Source: a virus
Virus record (IMG/VR): IMGVR_UViG_3300030102_006951
Span: 94,421 to 158,420 of that record
Reading direction: 5' to 3' (one strand)
DNA: 64,000 bases
Below the pieces are notes generated by a model. It saw nothing but the letters and a program-made list of their open reading frames with translations, made no database searches and was not told the DNA's origin. This document shows positions 51,972 to 59,376 of the stretch, piece by piece; the stretch's first letter is position 1; the number at the start of each line of letters is the position of its first letter. The translations under genes were made by a program, and so were the position numbers.

Positions 51972-51976
51972 ATAAT

Positions 51977-52012
51977 TAAAATGGTGGGGTTTAATTCTCA
52001 CCATTTTTTTTT
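51977..52012 (+). terminator. Intrinsic terminator after the DUF5659-like gene
   Basis: AAAATGGTG and CACCATTTT form a 9-bp stem with a loop of about 12 nt (GGGTTTAATTCT), followed by a T-run. It starts 5 nt past the stop at 51971. An ATG in its 5' arm (51981) opens the longer version of the next reading frame, which is why that start is rejected. Confidence 0.75.
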
Positions 52013-52025
52013 ACAAAACACGCAT

Positions 52026-53093
52026 ATGCTTGGTATATCACTTGTTGTCGGTAGTTTGTCTAAAATTGTCATTGATTATGTTAATAATTTTAATAAAAAT
52101 AATTTAAACTCTGGTAAGGAGTGTATTATTTTAGTTAAGGATTTTAAAGCTATATATCAAGAATTTAAGGTTGATAAGTTAGTCATAAAGTTAGGTTATT
52201 TAAATGAATATTTACATAATGATTCTGGATTTGATTCTGAAAAATCAGAATACATCGTATATATAAATTTAAATAAGAAAAAGATAAAACTTAGTAGTAT
52301 TATGCATGAGCTTAAGCATGCATATGTTGATTGGTGTATTTTTAAAAATGGGGGTGTGGCCATAAAAGATAGTCTAGAGGTTAAAGAGCTTTATACAAAT
52401 GGATTTGAAGACTTATTAACCGTGGATAAACACAAAATACCTTTATTACAACCAATTATAAGATGTTTTTATTATACCACTAAACTAGAGATACCAGCCT
52501 TTTTAGAAAATCAATTATGTGATTCAAATTTTTATTATAAAAAGAGGATAAACAACATGCTTAATATGAATATGGATGACTTTAAGAATAAAGCATGTGA
52601 AAAAGAGTTTGAGATAATCAGGTCGTATAATATACCCAGATTCAATAGGTTTAAAAATTATTTAGATTTCTTGGATTACTGTGACGGGTTTTTTAAAAAA
52701 AGAGGTGGGTATATTAAAAAGAAGTTGAATAAAGTAGATTACTTTTTGAAGGTTGCTGATAATGATTGGTTGGCTCATTTACTTATAAACCATACTAATG
52801 GAACTAAGATATTAAGTAATCTAGAATGGAAACTTATATTTAATTTGTCTAATACAGTTATAAGTAATAGAGGTCAATGGGATTTTCCAGGAGAATGTAC
52901 TTTAATTATAAGTAAGACTAAAAGAATAACAATGGTTAATGTTAATCATGATGTTTTAGGTATTGATAGTACAGGTAAGTTTATTCTTATGAAACCAGGT
53001 TTGAAGTATCAATTCAATAGTGAATTTATATTTGAAATACCTTATATGGGCAAATGGAAGGGGTTAGTAAAAAAAATCGTTAATAAGTGTTAA
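52026..53093 (+). CDS. HExxH zinc-peptidase-like protein (355 residues)
   Basis: Numbered from ATG 52026, SSIMHELKHAYVDW contains H94-E95-x2-H98, the zinc-peptidase signature, and a later KLEIPAFLEN (E155) could be the third ligand of a gluzincin-type site. The rest has no recognised family. I prefer 52026 over ATG 51981, because the latter lies inside the terminator stem of the preceding gene. Cytosolic or virion-associated; possible jobs are processing a structural protein or attacking the host cell wall, both inference. It has no close partner and is followed by a 254-nt gap with repeats. Confidence 0.55.
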   Translation: MLGISLVVGSLSKIVIDYVNNFNKNNLNSGKECIILVKDFKAIYQEFKVDKLVIKLGYLNEYLHNDSGFDSEKSEYIVYINLNKKKIKLSSIMHELKHAYVDWCIFKNGGVAIKDSLEVKELYTNGFEDLLTVDKHKIPLLQPIIRCFYYTTKLEIPAFLENQLCDSNFYYKKRINNMLNMNMDDFKNKACEKEFEIIRSYNIPRFNRFKNYLDFLDYCDGFFKKRGGYIKKKLNKVDYFLKVADNDWLAHLLINHTNGTKILSNLEWKLIFNLSNTVISNRGQWDFPGECTLIISKTKRITMVNVNHDVLGIDSTGKFILMKPGLKYQFNSEFIFEIPYMGKWKGLVKKIVNKC

Positions 53094-53347
53094 AAAAAAT
53101 GTCTTTTACCTCGAGTGGGTATATTTATATTACGAGTGCCTGAATTGGTGCCAATTATTTATATTTATATTCTTATTAGAAATCTTTTAATCAAAAAGAT
53201 TTAATTCACAAATTTATATTCTTATTAGGAATCTTTTAATCAAAAAGATTTAATTCACAAATTTATATTTATTTTTTATTTATATCCAAAAAAACATGAA
53301 CGAATGTTTAAATAATAATAATAAAATAAAAAACAAAAAAATAAATT
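53094..53347 (+). promoter_or_regulatory. 254-nt A/T-rich intergenic leader with octamers and repeats
   Basis: This non-coding stretch holds ATATTTAT boxes at 53121, 53161 and 53265, an AATTGG/CCAATT inverted repeat (53143-53156), and two tandem 49-bp repeats. It ends in a long A-rich leader before ATG 53348. No convincing reading frame is seen. Its density of signals suggests strong expression control for the two alanine-rich protein genes that follow. Confidence 0.5.
53163..53260. repeat. Two tandem 49-bp repeats with internal hairpin
   Basis: 53163-53211 and 53212-53260 differ at one base (the A/G after TTATTAG), and a third partial copy begins at 53261. Each unit contains AATCTTTT and AAAAGATT arms (8-bp stem, AATCA loop), as in the hairpin at 35057-35080. 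Tandem copies could be promoter duplications, binding sites or RNA elements. Confidence 0.8.
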
Positions 53348-54586
53348 ATGAAAAATTATAATAGATTATTTTTATTACAACCAGATGAGCCAACACAAGA
53401 AGAAAAGAATGCCTTGGCAAAAGCAATGGCTGAATCTGATTATGCTGGTACTCCAATAGAAAATACCATACCTTCTCAAAAAGATGTTGCGATTGGTGAA
53501 ATTGGACTTGGACAGCTTAAGGTGTTAGACCGTTTAACGGTGCCTGTTGACTCAATGTTACCTAGAAACATCTGCATGCCTAGTTTGCAAGATGATGGTA
53601 ATTTTGACTTCTCAACTAGCATGTTCGAAGTGCTTAATGGATTGATGAGAAAAGAGGTGTTCAAGGACGTTCAGACAGATGGTCTAGAGACTATTGCTAA
53701 TCTTGGTGATACACTTGGTTTAAGAGCTAGAATTAATGCGTTAACTAACGTTGAGTCAGCTGAAGCATATGAAGCATTTGGTGGATTCACAAGTCCAATC
53801 GAAGCTCCAACAACTGAAGAACAGATATTAGATGCTATTGAAAAGGGTAGTGATGCTATTGCTCATCATGTGGCTACTAAGGCTTCAACAGAAGAAGTTG
53901 GTGAAAAATTCTATATCGAGCAACCTTTTACTGGTATGATAAAAGTAAACGGGGTTAACCAAGATAGTTCTCAAGTTGAATTTGAAACTGGTAGTATGGG
54001 CGCTAAAATAGCTGTTTCATTCCTTAATCCAGATGGAAATCCAGTTGCTTTAACTAAAGGTTCTATAGTATCTAGTGTTAGTAATGCTGGTATTAAAGAA
54101 GCATATGATAAATTTGTCGAAAGTAACAATACAAATTCAGAGATATTTGCTGATGAATCAAGTGATTATTCTGATTATGTAACACAGGCGAATAGTGATA
54201 GAGCTGATAAGGCTAGTGCTAAAACTGCTGCTGATGCTGATTTGACTGCGGCTATAGCCGATGTGGATGCTAAACAAACTGCATTTGACTCAGCGGTAGA
54301 TGAGTTAAGTAGTAGTACTACTGTTGATGGAGCAAAAGCGGCTATTACAAAATCTAAAAAAGCTAGAATTGCACTACATAAAGCAAATAATACAAAATCT
54401 AATGCACAAGCAAAAGTAGATAAATTAACTGAAGAATTAGCTGCTATTGATGATGCTATTGCTAAATCAGCTACTATGAAAACAAAAGCTGATGCTGCTC
54501 AGGCTGAAGAATCGGCTAATTTTAAGGCTGCTATTGAGAAGGCTGAAGTTTTAGCTCGTGAGGTTAAAAACGCAAGCTTTATATAA
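53348..54586 (+). CDS. Alanine-rich virion protein candidate, paralogue 1 (412 residues)
   Basis: The N-terminus (MKNYNRLFLLQPDEP) and a module PSQKDVAIGEIGLGQLKVLDRL...CMPSLQDDGNFDFSTSMFEVLNGLMRKE (about 46-110) are shared with the next gene. Residues 170-245 hold a beta domain (FTGMIKVNGVNQDSSQVEFE) and residues 255-412 a long Ala/Lys/Asp-rich helical stretch (DKASAKTAADADLTAAIADVDAKQ), probably a coiled coil. No function can be named; a filament, tail-tube or decoration protein is possible. It is followed by a strong hairpin, so it may be made in large amounts. Confidence 0.55.
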   Translation: MKNYNRLFLLQPDEPTQEEKNALAKAMAESDYAGTPIENTIPSQKDVAIGEIGLGQLKVLDRLTVPVDSMLPRNICMPSLQDDGNFDFSTSMFEVLNGLMRKEVFKDVQTDGLETIANLGDTLGLRARINALTNVESAEAYEAFGGFTSPIEAPTTEEQILDAIEKGSDAIAHHVATKASTEEVGEKFYIEQPFTGMIKVNGVNQDSSQVEFETGSMGAKIAVSFLNPDGNPVALTKGSIVSSVSNAGIKEAYDKFVESNNTNSEIFADESSDYSDYVTQANSDRADKASAKTAADADLTAAIADVDAKQTAFDSAVDELSSSTTVDGAKAAITKSKKARIALHKANNTKSNAQAKVDKLTEELAAIDDAIAKSATMKTKADAAQAEESANFKAAIEKAEVLAREVKNASFI

Positions 54587-54631
54587 CAATAAAAAAACTA
54601 ACTTATTAAATTAATAGGTTTATATTAATTT

Positions 54632-54664
54632 AAAATGGGGGTTGTTATTAAGACCCCCTATTTT
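54632..54664 (+). terminator. Terminator hairpin between the two paralogous genes
   Basis: AAAATGGGGGT pairs with ACCCCCTATTTT (six G-C rich pairs plus A/T extension, one bulge) around TGTTATTAAG. It lies about 45 nt past the stop at 54586. Confidence 0.7.
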
Positions 54665-54707
54665 AAGAAAATAATGAATAACAAAAAAATAAAATAATAT
54701 AAAAATT

Positions 54708-56354
54708 ATGAAAAAATATAATAAATTATTTTTACTTGAGGAACCTGAGCATCATGATAACTCTTTACCTAGTTCGGTTACATCTGAATTAGATGGTGTT
54801 GGACTGCCCACGCAATTTGAAGCTAGGCTTACTATCTATCCAGATGGTGGAGAAGACGAAGTAAGAGGGTATAGTCTTGAGCAGTTAAATGCATTGCTTT
54901 TGAGTGGAAAGTCTCTAATGGATGAACGTGCTTATGCTGGATTTCAGACATATTGGGGCAAATACTTAGAATGGTTTAGATTCGCATCCTTGCGTGCAAT
55001 CTATCTACCGATTGCTTTAGAGTATGCTGCCTTTGTTGTTAAGCTAGAGAAAGAGTTGAAATTCATTTCTGACCTTATAGAGGCGAAAGAAGCTGAAAAT
55101 TCTGGTGGTAACGGTGGTGCTACTGTTCCAGCTCCTCCTACAGTAGAAGACAACGATACGCCTTATACTAAGCATATAAAAGCGATGCTTCAACCTGATT
55201 ATCCTGGACACAGTCCTGAAAAAGCTATGCCTTCTCAAGAGAATCAATTAGCGCCTACTATCGACTTGCACCAGTTAACGGTATTAGATAGAGATGTGGA
55301 GTTGCAAAGTCCTATGTTCTGGAAGAACATTTCTTTTCCTCAGCTTGGAGATGACGGACAATATACGATGTCAACTGTATATGACGTAGTTTATAACTTG
55401 ATGACAAATGAGTCTAAAGAGGATAAAATTACAGATTTAGCTGAAAAGTTAATAGCAGACCTAGAGATTCTTCAACTGACTGAAATAGTTACTTCTTTAG
55501 AGGCAGAACCAGTTGATTTAGTGCCTTATGAAAGACTTGCAAGGTATAGTGCAAACGCAATTATACCATTTGCAAATGCTAAAGGTACAAGAGATGTTAG
55601 AGTCATTGAGTCCACACCAGCATTGGGAAATAAAGGTGAGGTATTTACATTTAATGGTAGAATTGATGAGAAATCAGTAGTTGAATTAGCTGGTGTTGCA
55701 CAAGTAGAAGGCGTAGATTTTAGATACGTTAAAGAAGGTGATGACATCATTGGTGTCGTATTAGTCAATTCTGAAGGTGATGTTATACCTAAGAAGGGGT
55801 CTATAGTTTCTATTGTTACTTCTTCATTTGTAAACTTACCTAAGGAGAAAACAATGTTGGAAGATGTGATAGCTGAGAATCGAGCAACTTTAACTGCACA
55901 AAACGATGCTTTTGATGTTTGGGAAACAGCTTACGTTTCTACAAAGTCTGAAAAGGAAGCTGAGAAAAGTCAATTAGAGGCTGATATAAAAGCTTTAGAA
56001 GCTGATGTAGCAGCAGCTATACTTGCTATTCATAACCCAGATGCAGAATCATCTGATGAAAATGGCATGATTCAAAATATATTTGGTGCTGAAAACGTTA
56101 ATGATGCAAAAGAAATAGCATCTGATAATGTTAAGCCAGCACTAGATGAGTTGAAATCATCTTTGGCTGAACTTGAAACTAAAAAACGAAAATTAGTTGA
56201 ATTAAAAGAGGTTTGTGAAGACCTTTATGAAGCTAATGAGGAAAGTAAAAAGTTTAGTGAGGACGACAGAGAATTGTTGGAGGCTGCTATTGAAGACCAA
56301 AATTCTGGTTTACAAAGGGTCATTGACATGATTGAAGCTATCCCAGCTGCATAA
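54708..56354 (+). CDS. Alanine-rich virion protein candidate, paralogue 2 (548 residues)
   Basis: It shares the opening (MKKYNKLFLLEEPEH) and the conserved module (about 170-235: AMPSQENQLAPTIDLHQLTVLDRD, NISFPQLGDDGQYTMSTVYDVVYNLM) with the 53348 protein. It has an extra 110-residue N-terminal helical domain with FQTYWGKYLEWFRFASLRAIYL. A beta domain (VFTFNGRIDEKSVVELAGVAQVEG) precedes a 150-residue charged coiled-coil C-terminus. Local GC looks higher than in neighbours. Function unknown; the shared ends suggest the two proteins occupy similar sites or form mixed assemblies. Confidence 0.55.
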   Translation: MKKYNKLFLLEEPEHHDNSLPSSVTSELDGVGLPTQFEARLTIYPDGGEDEVRGYSLEQLNALLLSGKSLMDERAYAGFQTYWGKYLEWFRFASLRAIYLPIALEYAAFVVKLEKELKFISDLIEAKEAENSGGNGGATVPAPPTVEDNDTPYTKHIKAMLQPDYPGHSPEKAMPSQENQLAPTIDLHQLTVLDRDVELQSPMFWKNISFPQLGDDGQYTMSTVYDVVYNLMTNESKEDKITDLAEKLIADLEILQLTEIVTSLEAEPVDLVPYERLARYSANAIIPFANAKGTRDVRVIESTPALGNKGEVFTFNGRIDEKSVVELAGVAQVEGVDFRYVKEGDDIIGVVLVNSEGDVIPKKGSIVSIVTSSFVNLPKEKTMLEDVIAENRATLTAQNDAFDVWETAYVSTKSEKEAEKSQLEADIKALEADVAAAILAIHNPDAESSDENGMIQNIFGAENVNDAKEIASDNVKPALDELKSSLAELETKKRKLVELKEVCEDLYEANEESKKFSEDDRELLEAAIEDQNSGLQRVIDMIEAIPAA

Positions 56355-56403
56355 CACTTGATTTAATTTAATATATAAATATTAATTTATATCATATAAA
56401 ATT

Positions 56404-56434
56404 AAAGGGGGTCTTTTTAGACTCCCTTTTTTTA
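56404..56434 (+). terminator. Terminator after the paralogue pair
   Basis: AAAGGGGGTCT pairs with AGACTCCCTTT (one mismatch) around a TTTT loop and is followed by a T-run. It ends the plus-strand block and faces the convergent ATP-grasp gene ending at 56454. Confidence 0.8.
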
Positions 56435-56453
56435 TTATTTTATTTTTTCATAT

Positions 56454-57233
56454 TTATTTTGTGATTAACATTTGTTTCCATTTAGATAGTATAAAATTTT
56501 CTATACTTGGACCTAGCAATGTAGATGGTCTAAAAGCCATTTCACCAGCATAAAGCTTATCTTCTTTTTTGGAGTAAAAGAAATCTATCCTAAAAAAGTC
56601 TATTCTAAGTTCTTTTGCTATTTCTTTACATATCTCATGTTCTTTATCCCAATTGAAATATTTATTATCTTTGTCTATAATGTCTATTCTGTGCCATTCT
56701 TTTGGTCCATTCCTTAAGTCACCTAAAATTGGGCACCCATATAATACGAACACTTTAAATTCGTAATCGTATTCAATATATTCTTCTATTAATATTCCTT
56801 TTTCTGTTTCTTTCATCATTTTGGGTTCGGTAGTTCTAGAGGTTTTACTTAAGTTTTGATTAAGGCTATCATTAACTTTTTTGTAGTTACTATCATTAAT
56901 AAAAATACCATCATTTTCAGACATATGAGCTGGTTTCGCCACATATCTTTTATGATAAGATAATATATGTTCTACATTGTTTTCTGAATTAGTATAATAA
57001 TAAAGTGACGGAACTTTTAAACCATGGGACTCAAAAAAACTCTTAACTTCATATTTGTTGTAAAGTTTTTTAATAGTTTCACACTCTATTTTATTTTTAT
57101 TATATAACGTACTCATATAACTTTTTTCTATAGGTGTTTTGTATTTGTCTTCAACATAAGAATTGTTGAATTGTGGTATCCAATTACCTAAGTTATCTGG
57201 TTTAAAAAGATATGGCTTAGCATTAAACGTCAT
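56454..57233 (-). CDS. ATP-grasp enzyme (TupA-like)
   Basis: The 259 residues contain a KPAHMSENDGIFI segment (about 105-117), ILIEEYIEYDYEFKVFVLY (about 156-174) and RIDFFYSKKEDKLYAGEMAFRPSTLLGP (about 220-247), the three landmarks of TupA-type ATP-grasp proteins found in polysaccharide and cell-surface loci. These ligate a carboxylate to an amine using ATP, for example adding an amino acid to a sugar acid. The Mg-binding Asp/Glu sit in the last segment. It is the first enzyme of a small minus-strand accessory group with two methyltransferases. Substrate unknown; a link to the glycan locus is plausible. Confidence 0.72.
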   Translation of the reverse strand: MTFNAKPYLFKPDNLGNWIPQFNNSYVEDKYKTPIEKSYMSTLYNKNKIECETIKKLYNKYEVKSFFESHGLKVPSLYYYTNSENNVEHILSYHKRYVAKPAHMSENDGIFINDSNYKKVNDSLNQNLSKTSRTTEPKMMKETEKGILIEEYIEYDYEFKVFVLYGCPILGDLRNGPKEWHRIDIIDKDNKYFNWDKEHEICKEIAKELRIDFFRIDFFYSKKEDKLYAGEMAFRPSTLLGPSIENFILSKWKQMLITK

Positions 57234-57251
57234 AAAATTTTAATTGTTTAC

Positions 57252-57833
57252 TTATATTTTTTCATATATATAAAAACTCTGTTTATTATACCAACTAACT
57301 GGTAATGCTATTCTATCATGATTTAAATCTTTAATAATATTTAATCTATTTAAACTAACATATGATATTATAGATATATCATTTCTTTCATTAAATAGTT
57401 TCTCATTATACATTAATGTTTTTTCTTTTGGGAAACATAAGTTACTTTGCCATATTAAATCACCGTCCATAAATTGGAACTCTTCAAAAGATTCTAACTT
57501 TAATTCTATGTTATTTAAGTTATATTTATTAATTAATTCATTACCAAACGATACTCTATTATCATGAATATCTATACCAATAGTTTTTATATTTGGATTT
57601 AATTCGTTAAAGTAAAAGTTCATCCACCCTATACTACAACCAACTACTATAAATCTATTTGGTTTTATTTTCACTTTTTCATATATTTTTTTGAAGGTAT
57701 TAAATGGAGTTGTTCCATACGTTAGGCTTTTCATATCAACTTTTTCTTTTAACTTTTTTGAACAAGTTATATCATTAATCATGTTGATTTTAATGTATCC
57801 GTCTAAATCTTTAAATAAGTTCTGATTTTTCAT
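57252..57833 (-). CDS. SAM-dependent methyltransferase-like protein (193 residues)
   Basis: Motif I reads FIVVGCSIGWMNFYF (about 61-75), the acidic motif II region IGIDIHDNRVSFG (about 84-96), and DGDLIWQSNLCFPKEK (about 122-137) is the motif IV strand where DPPY/NPP-type residues usually stand. This motif IV looks unlike standard DNA methylases. Probably a small-molecule or protein methyltransferase. It starts 5 nt from the stop of a DOT1-like gene upstream. Acceptor unknown. Confidence 0.62.
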   Translation of the reverse strand: MKNQNLFKDLDGYIKINMINDITCSKKLKEKVDMKSLTYGTTPFNTFKKIYEKVKIKPNRFIVVGCSIGWMNFYFNELNPNIKTIGIDIHDNRVSFGNELINKYNLNNIELKLESFEEFQFMDGDLIWQSNLCFPKEKTLMYNEKLFNERNDISIISYVSLNRLNIIKDLNHDRIALPVSWYNKQSFYIYEKI

Positions 57834-57838
57834 TATTC

Positions 57839-58399
57839 TTATTTTATAAGATAATATACATTTTTTTTACCATATGTTGTTTCAAAATTATTGAAGGTTT
57901 TTGGTTTAATAATTTTAGTATTAAGTAAAGCTCTAAAAATTATTAGTGTTTTTGGTGGAACCATTTCTATTATATTTTGGATATGAATAATGTCATACAT
58001 AGCTGTATTATCAAAGTAAACTACATTAGCATCGCTAAGGTCACATTTAAAGTAATCTTTTTTTATGAATTCTATGTTATTATTTTCTTTAGCATATTTT
58101 TCTTTAAGTTCTAATGCCCCTTTGAATCTTTCGTTACTTAATTCAATTCCACAAGATTTTTTAATATTAAGTTTTAAGCCAATATGTAAAACCATTTTAC
58201 CTAATCCACAACCTAGGTCATAGAAAACAGTATCTTCATTAAAAAAATCTTTAAATTCAATTAACATATTTTCTACCCCATTTTTTGTAACTTCACCATA
58301 AACGTCCGAATAACTTTCATTAATATCTTTAAGGTTGGTTTTATTTATGTAAGCTCTTTCATATGGACTTTGGTTATATATTTCATCTATTTTTATCAT
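57839..58399 (-). CDS. DOT1-like SAM-dependent methyltransferase (186 residues)
   Basis: Landmarks are VYGEVTKNG (33-41), FYDLGCGLGKMVLHIGL (59-75), CGIELSNERFKGALEL (83-98) and VVYFDNTAMYD (126-136). The order 'YGE..., DLGCG.GK..., GIE...R...A' and the '(V/N)N.A.' strand match DOT1-type lysine methyltransferases, which methylate proteins without a SET domain; the NNFAF of eukaryotic DOT1 reads DNTAM here. Prokaryotic and phage members have no proven common substrate. The N-terminal DOT1-specific helices are short. It is coupled to the 57252 methyltransferase gene. Confidence 0.65.
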   Translation of the reverse strand: MIKIDEIYNQSPYERAYINKTNLKDINESYSDVYGEVTKNGVENMLIEFKDFFNEDTVFYDLGCGLGKMVLHIGLKLNIKKSCGIELSNERFKGALELKEKYAKENNNIEFIKKDYFKCDLSDANVVYFDNTAMYDIIHIQNIIEMVPPKTLIIFRALLNTKIIKPKTFNNFETTYGKKNVYYLIK

Positions 58400-58402
58400 A
58401 AT

Positions 58403-59032
58403 TTATTTTTTATAGTATGTTTTACAAAACATTTTTATCTTACTCTCTTTTTCTTTTTTATTTTCAGAAGTTGCCCATATGTAAACCCAGGTCTTTTTTA
58501 ATTTATAAATTTCTTCTCTTTTATTATTTAGGGATTTGTTAATTGATTTAACATCATCTAATGTTAGGTCTGGTTTTATATTCAAAATTTTACAATTATA
58601 TATAAGACCTAAAAAATCTTCTTTATCATACAATTCTTTAGATTTTATATATATGTCAATTAATTCTTCTGAGTTTGTTTTATCTGGATGTGTTTTTTTA
58701 ACTATTTCTCTAAATATATTTTTTAATGTTTTATTAATTGGTGATTTAGTAGATTCGTTAACATGTGAATCTTCTTTATTAATTTCTTCTTTTATATCTT
58801 TTTCTTCAATATTATCACAACCTTTAATTTCTTTTATATCTTTATTAATATCTAAGTTATCATTTTTTAATTCATTTGAACTTTCATTTTCACCCATAAG
58901 TTTTTTAACTTCAGATTGAAATTCTAATTTATTATCTTCAATAATTGATTGGATATCTTCTTCTTCAATTAATAGTGATTCATAAAAGTTCAGTAATTTT
59001 TTTATTTCTAGAGGTTTTAGTTTATCTGACAT
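58403..59032 (-). CDS. J-domain (DnaJ-like) protein (209 residues)
   Basis: Residues 104-160 resemble a J-domain: LKNIFREIVKKTHPDKTNSEEL with the invariant HPDK at 115-118, followed by a helix matching helix III (IYIKSKELYDKEDF). J-domains stimulate Hsp70 (DnaK) ATPase. The first 100 residues are acidic and low-complexity (Lys/Glu/Asp/Asn) and probably disordered; the last 45 are basic. The usual glycine/phenylalanine and zinc regions of DnaJ are absent. It may recruit host DnaK to phage assembly or replication complexes. A palindromic octamer box (59031-59044) abuts its ATG at 59032. Confidence 0.72.
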   Translation of the reverse strand: MSDKLKPLEIKKLLNFYESLLIEEEDIQSIIEDNKLEFQSEVKKLMGENESSNELKNDNLDINKDIKEIKGCDNIEEKDIKEEINKEDSHVNESTKSPINKTLKNIFREIVKKTHPDKTNSEELIDIYIKSKELYDKEDFLGLIYNCKILNIKPDLTLDDVKSINKSLNNKREEIYKLKKTWVYIWATSENKKEKESKIKMFCKTYYKK

Positions 59033-59069
59033 ATTTATAAATATGGTGTTGATAAGCTAAAAGTATTAA

Positions 59070-59225
59070 TTATTCACCGTAAATGTCAGTTGGTTTTTTG
59101 CAAGTTTCCTTTATTATTTTTTCAACAAAGGCAAACATTTTAAGACCGTTTTCTTGGCAGTACTCTTTTAACATCTTGTGTGTTGTTGGGGTGATTTTAA
59201 GATTTTTAGTACGTTTTATGGGCAT
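59070..59225 (-). CDS. Ribbon-helix-helix DNA-binding protein (51 residues)
   Basis: A frame from ATG 59225 to TAA 59070 encodes MPIKRTKNLKITPTTHKML then KEYCQENGLKMFAFVEKIIKETC. The pattern of a short polar strand (KNLKITPTTH), helix, turn (NGLKM) and second helix fits Arc/CopG-type regulators, which bind operators as dimers. It is read divergently from the tail sheath gene and has two hairpin-forming sequences (59282-59318) in the 151-nt space between. It may control this divergent region. No partner toxin is visible. Confidence 0.6.
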   Translation of the reverse strand: MPIKRTKNLKITPTTHKMLKEYCQENGLKMFAFVEKIIKETCKKPTDIYGE

Positions 59226-59281
59226 AATATAGGGTATTTATATATAAGTATGACAAAAGTAAGAAAAAAGGTACACTAATT

Positions 59282-59318
59282 ATGGTCTTTTTAAGACCAT
59301 AAAAATTCTTTTGGAATT
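59282..59318. promoter_or_regulatory. Two adjacent hairpins in the leader between the RHH gene and the tail sheath
   Basis: ATGGTCTT and AAGACCAT (59282-59300) form a perfect 8-bp stem with a 3-nt loop. AATTC and GAATT follow at 59304-59318 with a TTTTG loop. They lie between the divergent RHH gene and the octamer box at 59326 and could be operators, terminators or RNA structures. The rest of the 151-nt gap holds no frame. Confidence 0.5.
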
Positions 59319-59325
59319 TTAGTAC

Positions 59326-59333
59326 ATATTTAT
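59326..59333 (+). promoter_or_regulatory. ATATTTAT late promoter-like box
   Basis: 51 nt before the tail sheath ATG 59377. Confidence 0.5.
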
Positions 59334-59376
59334 AATTAAATAACTGAAAATAATAAAAATTTAAAATAAGTAAAGA

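Noticed and set aside
51981-52025. ATG 51981 as start of the HExxH protein
   Set aside because: It sits in the 5' arm of the terminator hairpin of the DUF5659-like gene.
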